Below, piece after piece: positions 54,201 through 63,076 of a stretch of 64,000 nucleotides of DNA. The position numbers were made by a program, and so were the translations under genes. The DNA comes from Anodontia alba (taxonomy: Eukaryota; Mollusca; Bivalvia; Lucinida; Lucinidae), in contig OZ024829.1 in the NCBI GenBank assembly GCA_964016985.1, forward strand, positions 71,343,267 to 71,407,266. Direction: 5' to 3'. How positions within the stretch are numbered: position 1 is the first letter of the stretch; each line of letters opens with the position of its first letter. The notes under the pieces were generated by a model. It made no database searches. It saw nothing but the letters and a program-made list of their open reading frames with translations, and was not told the DNA's origin.

Positions 54201-57013
54201 TAGCTCACCTGAGCTATGCTCAGGATGAGCTATTGTGATCACTTTTCGTCCGTCCGTCCGTCTGTGCGTCCGTCCGTCGGTTAACATTTTCAAACGACTT
54301 CTCCTCTGAAGCCCCTGGGCTGATTTTGGTCAAATTTCATATGGAGCCTCCATAGGTTGGGGGAACAAAAAAATTGCTAAAATGGTCACAGTCCATTGAC
54401 CAAGATGGCCGCCATGCCCATATATGGTAAAAACCTTTAAAAATCTTTTTCTCGAGAACTGAGGATGCCTTGGGGCTGAATCTTTGCATAAATAATCGGG
54501 GACGGGTCTACCAAAATTGCTAAAATAAAGGTCATACATTGACATTTGACATTTTTTTATGGCAAGGTCATAGTTGGTTCCCAGTGCATTTGTATGGGAA
54601 AAATGTTGAGAATTTCAAACGACTTCTCCTCTGGAGCCTTTGGGCCAATGTTGCTCAAATTTCATGTGGAGCCTCCTTAGGGCAGGGAAATGAAAGATGG
54701 TTGCCGTCCAGTGACAAGATGGCCGCCATGCCCATATATGGTAAAAACGATTAAAAATCTTCTTCTCCAGAACCGAGGATGCCTTGGGGCTGAATCTTTG
54801 CATGTATCATCGGGAACGGGAGGTCTACCAAAATTGCTAAAATAAAAGTCATACATTGACATTTGACTTTTTTACGGCAAGGTCAGATTTGCTTCCCTAT
54901 ACATTTGTATGGGAAAAATGTGGAGAATTTCAAACGACTTCTCCTCTGGAGCCTTTGGGCCAATGTAGCTCAAATTTCATTTGGAGCCTCCTTGGGGCAG
55001 GGGAATGAAAGCTTGCTAAACTAGTTGCCATCCATTGACCAAGATGGCCGATTGCTAAAATGGTTGCCGTCCATTGACTTAGATGACCATAATGGTCATA
55101 TATTGACATCTGACCTTTTTTCTGAGAGATCAAGTTTGCTTCCCTATGCATGTTTATGGGAAAAATGTTGAGAATTTCAAATGACTTCTCTTCTGGAGCC
55201 CCTGGGCCAGTGTTGCTCAAATTTTATTTGGAGCCTCCCTAGGGCAGGGGAATGAAAGCTTGCTAAACTAGTTGCCATCCATTGACCAAGATGGCCGCCA
55301 TGCCAATATATGGTAAAAACCTTAAAAATCTACTGCTCCACAACAGAGGATGCCTTGTAGCTGAAACTTTGCACAAATCATCAGGGACGGGAGGTCTACC
55401 AAAGTTGCTAAAATGATGGTCGTACATTGACATTGACCAAGATGACCATAGTGGTCGTACATTGACCAAGATGACCATAATGGTCATACATTGACATCTG
55501 ACCTTTTTTCTGAAAGGTCAAGTTTGCTTCCCTATGCATGTTTATGGGAAAAATGTTGAGAATTTCAAATGACTTCTCTTCTGGAGCCCCTGGGCCAGTG
55601 TTGCTCAAATTTTATTTGGAGCCTCCCTAGGGCAGGGGAATGAAAGCTTGCTAAACTAGTTGCCATCCATTGACCAAGATGGCCGCCATGCCAATATATG
55701 GTAAAAACCTTAAAAATCTACTGCTCCACAACAGAGGATGCCTTGTAGCTGAAACTTTGCACAAATCATCAGGGACGGGAGGTCTACCAAAGTTGCTAAA
55801 ATGATGGTCGTACATTGACATTGACCAAGATGACCATAGTGGTTGTACATTGACCAAGATGACCATAATGGTCATACATTGACATCTGACCTTTTTTCTG
55901 AAAGGTCAAGTTTGCTTCCCTATGCATGTTTATGGGAAAAATGTTGAGAATTTCAAATGACTTCTCTTCTGGAGCCCCTGGGCCAGTGTTGCTCAAATTT
56001 TATTTGGAGCCTCCCTGGGGCAGGGGAATGAAAGCTTGCTAAACTAGTTGCCATCCATTGACCAAGATGGCCGCCATGCCCATATATGGTAAAAACCTTT
56101 AAAAATATATTTCTGCACAACGGAGGATGGCTTATAGCTGAAACTTTGCACAAATCATCAGGGACGGAGGTCTACCAAAGTTGCTAAAATGATGGTCGTA
56201 CATTGACATTTGACCTTTTACGGCGAGGTCAAGTTTGCTTCTGAATGCATTTGTATGGGCCCCATACATTTGTGTGGAAAAAATGTTGATAATTACAAAT
56301 GACTTTTCCTCTGAAACCTCTGGGCCAGTGTTGCTCAAATTTTATGTAGAGCCTCCTTGGGGCAGGAGAACAAAAGATTGCTAAAATGGGCATGGTCCAT
56401 TGATCAAAATGGCTGCCATGCCCATATATGGTATAAACCTTTAAAAATCTTCTTCTCCAGATCCAAATAAGCCATGGGCCCTAATCTTTGCACAAATTAT
56501 GGGGGACAGGAGATCTATCAAAATTGCTAAAATGATGGTCCTATGTTGATGTTTGACCTTTTTATGGCAAGGTCAAATTTGCTTCCCAATGCATTTGTAT
56601 GGGCCCTATACATTTATATTGGAAGTATTGAGATGACTTGCAGATAAGCAGTAGCTAAAATGGTCCTGATTGGAAATCTAAGATGGCCGCCATTTTGTTT
56701 ATGTTTATTATATTTCCCAGCCACTGTGCTGTTTACGTGTATAAAATCACAATTCTTCAGAAACCACTTAGCCAATTTCAACCAAATTCCACATTGATCC
56801 TACTGCTGAAATGTGATTGATAGTTTGTTCAAATGATCTCGCTCCATTGACTGTCAGGCCCAAATAATATTCTTCTTCAAAACTAAGAACTGCTCAAATG
56901 ATGATCTTTTCATTAGTTGCGATGATAGGATTGGAAAAATATTGCATAACATTTGCATATCTGCAGTGGCTATGTCACTCAGGTGAGCGATCCGTGGCCC
57001 GTGGGCCTCTTGT
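54201..57013 (+). mobile_element. Family-A Helentron-like element inserted in DIRS RT
   Basis: Left end TAGCTCACCTGAGCTATGCT with hairpin CTGAGC-TAT-GCTCAG, then CGTCCGTCCGTCTGTGCGTC. A ~310-390-bp array (54290-56620) follows, then the family-A 3' domain (CCACTGTGCTGTTTACGTGT, TTCTTCAGAAACCACTTAGC). The end has CACTCAGGTGAGCGATCC, hairpin GGCCCGTGGGCC and TCTTGT. Deleting it joins GGTTTTTAT to TCCTGGCTA and restores the RT reading GFYSWLFLVPKKNGK, so insertion was between two T without duplication. Confidence 0.9.
55143..55918 (+). repeat. Two adjacent 388-bp units, nearly identical
   Basis: CCTATGCATGTTTATGGG occurs at 55143, 55531 and 55919, spaced exactly 388. The two units differ at only a few bases (one is GGTCGTACATTGACC versus GGTTGTACATTGACC), far less than the neighbouring units. 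A recent duplication inside an old array. Confidence 0.9.
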
Positions 57014-57256
57014 TCCTGGCTATTCCTAGTACCGAAAAAGAACGGAAAATTAGGACCAGTAATAGACCTTTCCTTACTAAATCAGTACATAAACAAACAT
57101 CATTTCAAGATGGAGATAGTCAAGTCAGTAAGACAATCGATAATGGCCAGCGACTGGGCTGTCTCCATAGATCTGACGGATGCATACGAGGGTGAGTCAA
57201 TAAGTAACCAGCCTAACTTATTTCCGATTGAGATCCACCTTTTCTTTTTCGATGTA

Positions 57257-58597
57257 AGAGGGATGTTCAAAATGAATTGCTTATTGTCCTCTAGCTCGAT
57301 ATCCACGTGGGGCACGATAAAAACCAATACATACCTGTATAGGGCTATTCAATATCTACACAATGGTATATAAATGTACATGTTAGACTAAGTGTAAGAC
57401 ATAAAATTTGCCATTTGAATACAAGCAGTCATTGACCACTGCAGTAAAAATGGTTGGTAGAAGCGTCGACAAAAAAGATGAAATATGGGCTTACATCAAA
57501 GCTCGCTCAAAACTTGGTTGTTCTTTGAAGAAGCTGATGATTGAAATTTCTACTGCTTTTGGACCTTCTTGCGTGTCTTATGACACAGTTCGGCGGTGGA
57601 AAAAGAAATTTGAGTCTGGTGTAGAGTCCATCAAAAATGCACCGAAATCAGGTAGGCCAAAATCTGCATCTCGTAAAGAAATCGTTTCCAAAATAAAGGA
57701 AATCATTGAAGGAGATGCCAGATTTACAGTTTGTGATATTGCACGAAAGGTAGGCATATCACTATCAACGGTTCACCTTATTTTGAAGAAGCATTTGAAA
57801 GTCAGAAAGATTTCTGCTAGATGGGTGCCACATCTGTTGACTGACGAGCAAAAGAGGCAACAGGTTAAAGTGGCCAAAAAGCCGCTTCAAATGTTTCCAA
57901 AATATGACAAAAAGCAGTTTGCCAATGTTGTCACAGGTGATGAAACCTGGGTCCATTATTTTGAGCCCGTCAGAAAGGTTAGCAATAAGATCTGGGCCAC
58001 TAAACACAGCAAACGCCCAATAATTACCAAACGTTCTTTGAGTACAAAGAAGGTTTTGTATGCAATCTTCTTCTCTGGTGAAGGAGTCGCAATAAAAGTG
58101 CCAGTGAAAAAGGGCAAAAGCATCACCTGAAAGTACTACAAAGACGTAGTACTGAAGAAACTGAAAAAGTATTATCAGAAACGGCGCCCTGCCACTGGTT
58201 TTAAACATGTCCGTCTTCTACATGACAATGCCCCAGCTCATACCTCCGCAATAGTTACGGCGTTTTTGAAGAAAGAAAAAGTAACTGTTTTGCCTCACCC
58301 CCCCGTATTCCCCAGACCTTGCCCCATGTGATTTCTTTTTGTTTCCGAAATTGAAAGCATTCCTTGCTGGGCGGAAATACCAGTCCCGACAGGCACTTGG
58401 ATCTGCCATTCATCTGTACCTTATTACTGTGCCCAAATCAGCGTACCGTGATGCCTTCAAGAAGTGGATACATCGGCTGAAACTTTGCATTTCTAGCCAG
58501 GGGGAGTACTTCGAGGGCATGAAATGAGTACTTTTGGGCTAACTTGAAATTTGAAGTCTCCAGATAGAAATAAGCAATTTATTTTGAACATCCCTTG
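57257..58597 (+). mobile_element. Inner mariner transposon, near complete
   Basis: Terminal repeats AGAGGGATGTTCAAAATGAA and, in reverse, CAAGGGATGTTCAAAATAAA, continuing TTGCTTATT. TA at 57255-57256 and 58598-58599. The outer mariner reads TTCGATG-TA-ATTGCCCTC across it, as at 41525-41540. 1341 bp, transposase on the plus strand. Confidence 0.93.
57450..58527 (+). pseudogene. Mariner transposase of the inner element, one stop and one frameshift
   Basis: Likely start MVGRSVDKKDEIWAYIKARS at 57450 rather than the upstream ATG at 57408, since homologues begin close to this motif. Helix-turn-helix region (FGPSCVSYDTVRRWKKKFES), hinge KSGRPKSASRKE, second helix-turn-helix (DIARKVGISLSTVHLILKKH), linker WVPHLLTDEQ. 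Catalytic motifs TGDETWVHYFEP, LLHDNAPAHTS and YSPDLAPCDFFLFP keep all three Asp. A TGA at 58128-58130 interrupts KGKSIT and a 7-C run at ~58299 shifts the frame before the third motif. C-terminus LGSAIHLYLITV...AFKKWIHRLKLCISSQGEYF. The least damaged transposase in the window. Confidence 0.92.
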
Positions 58598-58604
58598 TAA
58601 TTGC

Positions 58605-59545
58605 CCTCTAGTGTGATGCACTTAGACCAACGGTGTTCAAGTGCCATCAGCCCAGAACTGAAAAAGTCAGGGTCCTTTCCATTGACCCACTCCTCAACTG
58701 CCGTCATGACTTCTTCATCAGACCGGAAATGAAGTCCACGGATACCCTTTTTCAAGTTTGGGAATAGGAAGAAGTCGCTAGGAGCTAGGTCAGGCGAATA
58801 GGCAGGATGTGGTATTAATTCATACCTGTTTCACTCTACAGCATCCATTGTAACTTCGCAAGTGTGGACTCTCGCGTTGTACTGTTGCAGCAAAACACCT
58901 TTAGAGAGTTTACCTCAGCGTTTTTCACGGATGGCGGTTCTCAGCTGGTCTAACAAGTTTGCATAGTACACTCCAGTTATTGTACTTCTCTTGGGTAAAA
59001 ATTCCAAAATAATAACGCCTTTTGCGTCCCAAAGTCTCATCTACAGTCACCAGACGCAAAAGAAAATCATCTTTTGACCTAAAACGCTTCAACAAGGCGC
59101 TGCATACTGATGCTCTGGTTGCCATTTGCTCATTGCTAAGGGATTGGGGGACCCAATGGGCTGTTAGTTGGCGCATACCTAAACGATCATGTAAGATTGT
59201 TGAAACGCTACCATGTGAAATGCCTAATGCCTGAGCTATTTCTTCCACCTGAATTCGCCTATCAGAGTATACCAGATTCCGAACTTTCTTACACATTTCT
59301 TCATCGGTGGCATCCAGTGGGCGTCCAGACCTGGCTTCATCTTCTAAAGACGTTCTACCACGTTTGAATTCCCCTACCCAGAATTTAACCTGAGCATAAG
59401 ATGGTGCAGAAGACCCATTAACATCGGCTAACTCGCCGTGTATTTCCTTGCCTGTTTTACCTTTTAAATACAAGTACCAAATTACAGCACGGTACTCAAC
59501 TTTAGATGAAAAGCGTGCCTTTGCATCACTAGCCATGTTTGACAT
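58605..59545 (-). pseudogene. Mariner transposase of the outer element, internally deleted
   Basis: The N-terminal ~170 residues are intact: MSNMASDAKARFSSKVEYRA, GKTGKEIHGELADVNGSSAP, EDEARSGRPLDATDEEM, EVEEIAQALGISHGSVSTIL-like and the WVPQSLSNEQM linker. It keeps TVDET with the catalytic Asp, unlike 41460. A deletion directly after it removes the YYEPENKAQSRQ region and shifts frame. Downstream pieces (near 58880-58990 in reverse, HTCEV and LRTAIREK-like, and KKGIRGLHFRSDEEVMTAVE) remain to 58605. Confidence 0.87.
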
Positions 59546-60075
59546 TCAATATCTTATTAAAGAATGACTCGATAAGCGTGCAATTTTGTACCCATGTATA
59601 AAACATATATTGAAACAAAGCATGAAAATCGTGACCATCTCGGTCCATCGGAAATGGGATATGCTGGTTATTTATTGACACGCCCTTGTATCTTTATGTT
59701 CCGATACATCCAATATCCAGGAAATACCTTTGGTTCGTCTTCGAACATCAGGTCTTTCAGTTCACAGCCTTACCGTTTGGAATGTCCCTAAGTCCGTGGA
59801 TTTTCACACAATTAATGAATGTAATAGCAGCACACTTAGGACTACGTGCCGTACCTCTCTTCCCATATAGACGATTGGCTAATAAGAGATCTGATTCACA
59901 ATCGACTTATCTCTCACACAAAATACACTCTTCGAATGGTACAAAATCTGGGTTTCATACCAAATCTAAATAAGTCGGATTTGATACCAACACAGCAATT
60001 CACATTTATAGGTATGGATTTTCTAACTCAGCAGGAAATAGTCAGAGTACCAGCGGACCAACTGAAAGCTCTTAT

Positions 60076-60171
60076 CATTATAACCGATACATTTCAAAAC
60101 AAGTTAGAACACCATTTAGATGCTAATGACCCTCATGGGTTGATGCGTCGTTAAATCTGAACTCATCATCA
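60076..60171 (+). mobile_element. 96-bp retroposed 3' tail with target duplication
   Basis: AAAGCTCTTAT flanks it at 60065-60075 and 60172-60182. It ends GACCCTCATGGGTTGATGCG, TCGTTAAATCTGAACTCATC, which resembles the tail of SINE family 2 (GACCCTCAAGGGTTGACGTG, TCGTTAAACCCCAAC). A 5'-truncated LINE or SINE 3' end inserted into DIRS RT. Confidence 0.8.
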
Positions 60172-61225
60172 AAAGCTCTTATTCTGACTGTCAAAACAAT
60201 TCTCTCTCAGACTCAAGTTTCAGCACGAACTTTCCTTTCTCTTTTGGGCAAACTCAGTGCAGCAGCAGATTTAATTCTTCTAGGCAGATTGCATTTACGA
60301 CCTCTGCAAATGTGCCTATTATCGGTCTGGAAACCTCACATTCTTCCATTAGATCATCAAGTTACGATCAACAGTATGATCAAATTCCATTTGAAATGGT
60401 GGATGAACACCAATCGCTTCGTTCAAGGAGTACCCATTCACCCTCCAGACCCCAAAACATTCCTTTATACGGATGCCAGTCATTACGGTTGGGGAGCTCA
60501 TCTGGAACCAATGAATGTATCCTTTCATGGTCGCTGGTCGGAAGACCAATCCCATATCAACATGTTGGAAATAATGGCCATTCGTTTCACATTGATAAGA
60601 ACCTTCAAATATATTCACCATTCTTGTGTCATGATTTCTACTGACAACACAACAGTGGTCTCATATATCAACAAGCAAGGAGGAACACATTCTCCCAACC
60701 TATGCGTGGAGGTATGGAAAATCCTCCAATGGTGCCTAAAACATCATATTGTAGTCAGGATTCGACATATCCCAGGCAAATTCAATGTTTTGGCAGACAG
60801 GTTATCGAGAATCGACAAAATAAAACAGAGTGGGCATTGGATCAGTCGATAGCGAATTCAATTTTCCAGATGTTCAACTATCCCAATCTGGATCTGTTTG
60901 CGACAGGTTTCAATCACAAACTTCCACTTTATGTATCCCCAGTTCTGGACAATCAAGCCTTTGGGATAGACGCATTCTCCATGAACTGGAACAATCTTCA
61001 TGCTTATGCGTTTCCTCCAGCAATGCCGATTTCTCCTGTCCTGAACAAGATACGTCAGTCTCAGTGCAGAATAGTTCTTATAGCCCCTCTTTGGCCGCAA
61101 CAAGCATGGTTCTCAGAGGTACTACAACTGCTTGTCTCAGCTCCAGTTCATCTTCCACTTCTTCCAAAACTATTAACACAAGCAAAAGGAAAGTTTCAAC
61201 ATCAAAACCTCCCAGCTCTGAACCT

Positions 61226-62335
61226 TCATGCCTGGGTGTTATCAAGCAATCAGTTAGAGATAGAAAATTTTCACAAAACACTGCAGATAGAAAATTTTCG
61301 CAAAATGTTGCAGATTTTGTCTCCAAATCAAGACGAACATCAACTCAGAAAGTCTATGACGCGAAATGGACCATATATACCCATTGGTGTCATAGAAAGA
61401 AGGTTAATCCGGTTTCAGCCCCTCTTACTGTTATAGCCAATTTCCTCATTTACCTTTTCTCTGAGAAAAAGTATCAAATTAGCACTATTAAAGGCTACAG
61501 GTCTATGATATCTAATACTCTTAAATTTAAGACTGGTAATAGAATCGGATCTAACCCTGTCTTATCAGAATTAATAAGATCTTTTGAGTTGCAACGCCCT
61601 GTACAAAGATATCTTACTCCTAAATGGAATTTATCTTGGGTCTTAGTCTGTCTGCAGAAAGCCCGATATGAACCTTTACTTCTAAACTTTATGTAATGTT
61701 AATAACAGCCTTTCTTCTAGCTCTTGCCACTGCCAAAAGATGTAGTGAGATTCATGCCCTGGCAATGGATTCAAATCATTTAAGATTCAATCAGTCTGAT
61801 GGATCAGTATCTCTGGTAGTTCAAACTGGGTTTCTGGCTAAGAATCAGCTTCCCTCCATTTGCTCAGATCCTATTGTGATCCCTAATCTAGCCCATATAT
61901 GTAAAAGGTACTCAGATAGACTTCTATGCCCAATAAGAGCTGTAAAATTCTATCTTAAGATGACTGAACCTTACCGTCAAAATAGAACTAGACTATTTCT
62001 ACCTATTAAAGGCAAACAAGATATTTCTAAATCCTCTGTCTCAAGATGGATTTCTTATACTATTAAACTTGCCTACAGGAAACTCACCAGTAAAGACTTA
62101 CCCTTCTTAAAGATCAAAGCCCATGAAGTTAGGGTTCTGTCTTCCTCTTGGGCCTTTTTAAAGTTCTGCTCATTGAGATTCTTAAAGAAGCAGTATGGAA
62201 TCAATCCTCTACTTTTGCTAAGTTCTATTTAAGGGATATGTCTCAGCAACTACAAAATTTACATCATTTGGGCCCAGTTGTTGTGGCCCAAAAAGTGGTG
62301 GGGGGCCAAGTTAACAGTGCCTTGGATGCCTAAGA
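61226..62335 (+). pseudogene. DIRS tyrosine recombinase
   Basis: N-terminal DNA-binding part: NVADFVSKSRRTSTQKVYDA, WTIYTHWCHRKKVNPVSAP, FLIYLFSEKKYQISTIKGYR, SELIRSFELQRPVQRYLTPKW-like. A frameshift at ~61690 precedes the catalytic part. Catalytic Arg in LALATAKRCSEIHALAM (61738-61740), the HxxR pair in KAHEVRVLSSSWA (His 62122-62124, Arg 62131-62133), and the nucleophile Tyr in TFAKFYLRDM (62226-62228), which is in another frame after a second shift. In DIRS this enzyme integrates the circular cDNA instead of an integrase. Overlapping RT frame upstream is normal for DIRS. Confidence 0.88.
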
Positions 62336-62519
62336 AGACTAGCAGCCTCCAAACCTGAAGATACATATATTAAGGTAATTAATCTCTTATATATATGTTG
62401 GAATGAGCTTTCTCTTAGGATTTATATCAAGACTGAGCTTATTCTAAGAGTTTCCTAAACCTTAATCCAGAAGTGGAGGGATCCATTTGTTTTTTTGTGT
62501 TAGAATTGGGAGCTCCTTC

Positions 62520-62685
62520 CCTCCTTATTGGTGAATTCTAGCACATTACGTGTCTATAGGTTAATGTATTGTGCAGTTAAAATGAAGTTTTTAAAAGTCA
62601 AACATATTTTAACAAGCAATACTTAACATATAGATAAGATAATCCCACCTCCCTGTCCCCGCTTAGCTCTACCCTTTAGGACTTT
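62520..62685 (+). repeat. DIRS internal complementary region
   Basis: CTATAGGTTAATGTATTGTG...CAGTTAAAATGAAGTTT is complementary to the left end of the element. It runs directly into AAAGTCAAACATATTTTAAC, AAGCAATACTTAACATATAG, complementary to the right end: the two outer ends joined head to tail. Confidence 0.85.
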
Positions 62686-62687
62686 AC

Positions 62688-62872
62688 ATCAACGGTCATT
62701 CTCTCCCTTCCGCTGATTCAAGAAGGGCAGTTGTCAGTTTCTGGTGAAAGAATGTGCACAATACTGGTTAACCGCTTAGAGGACTAAGCCTGCCCAGTAA
62801 ACGTGTGGTTAGGTAAACTGACCACGCTCGACATGACCCCATAGGGTTGACTGGGCCGTAAAACCTCAACAC
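62688..62872 (+). mobile_element. 5'-truncated tRNA-type SINE
   Basis: Body and tail of the family at 3982 and 32545 (CGGTCATTCTCTCCCTTCCG, GTAAACGTGTGGTTAGG, GGGTTGACTGGGCCG, CCTCAACACAAACAAATC); the tRNA-like head is missing. Lies between the internal complementary region and the right terminal repeat of the DIRS. Confidence 0.85.
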
Positions 62873-63076
62873 AAACAAATCAAAGAAACTGACACATGAT
62901 CAAAAGAGCGGAAATACATCACACAGGTGACTGCCTAAGGGACTTTGGATTAAGACTGTATGGGACGACATTTCTGTCGTTTTTTCTGTGGAAGGTATGG
63001 GCAGAATAGAATATTGCACATTATCTATAGGTTAAGTATTGCTTGTTAAAATATGTTTTACTTTTAAAAACTTCAT
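62873..63076 (-). repeat. DIRS right inverted terminal repeat
   Basis: CAAAGAAACTGACACATGAT, CAGGTGACTGCCTAAGGGAC, TTTTTCTGTGGAAGGTATGG, ATCTATAGGTTAAGTATTGC and TTTTAAAAACTTCAT, the complement of the left repeat apart from the outer ~30 bases. Confidence 0.88.

Larger units (their letters stand above)
57187..59688 (-). mobile_element. Mariner transposon, itself interrupted by another mariner
   Basis: Ends CGAGGGTGAGTCAATAAG and, in reverse, CAAGGGCGTGTCAATAAA with TAACCAGC. TA at 57185-57186 and 59689-59690. Removing it rejoins RT codons DAY and LYVPIHP. Same family as 41460-42733. Without the inner element it is ~1.16 kb because ~115 bp around the first catalytic motif is deleted near 59035. 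Confidence 0.9.
53926..60850 (+). pseudogene. DIRS RT-RNase H gene in four interrupted pieces
   Basis: Piece 1 (53926-54200): FPLPVLPRPDIPVGGRLAHF, VEQWEELTDNKWVL, then stop and shifts, VERVRNPRTLGFY. Piece 2 (57014-57186): WLFLVPKKNGKLGPVIDLSL, SDWAVSIDLTDAY. Piece 3 (59689-60075): HPISRKYLWFVFEHQVFQFT, LPFGMSLSPWIF, and IDDWLIRDL after a 2-base loss before the catalytic Asp pair, then LGFIPNLNKSDLIP. Piece 4 (60172-60850): LLGKLSAAADLILLGRLHLR, then RNase H TDASHYGWGAHL, MLEIMAIRFTL, STDNTTVVSYIN, HIPGKFNVLADRLSR. The downstream DIRS region follows in a shifted frame to ~61250 (NLDLFATGFNHKLPLYVSPV, LHAYAFPP, IAPLWPQQAWFSEV), possibly the methyltransferase-like domain of DIRS proteins. Breaks: Helentron-like element at 54200, mariners at 57186, retroposed tail at 60075. 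Confidence 0.88.
53062..63076 (+). mobile_element. DIRS retrotransposon with full end architecture
   Basis: Inverted terminal repeats at 53062-53270 and 62873-63076, and an internal complementary region at 62520-62685. Gag, RT-RNase H and a tyrosine recombinase lie between. Left and right flanks join to CTTTGATATTTGG, exactly the satellite sequence present elsewhere (63391, 63553), so insertion made no target duplication, as expected for recombinase integration. Nested in it are a piggyBac MITE, a Helentron-like element, mariner in mariner, a retroposed tail and a SINE. The coding regions carry stops and frameshifts. Confidence 0.9.

Noticed and set aside
54330..56338. Many reverse frames of 60-100 codons with MSNTGPGAPEEKSFEILN
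   Set aside because: Satellite shadows; identical frames 388 bp apart arise from the recent duplication.
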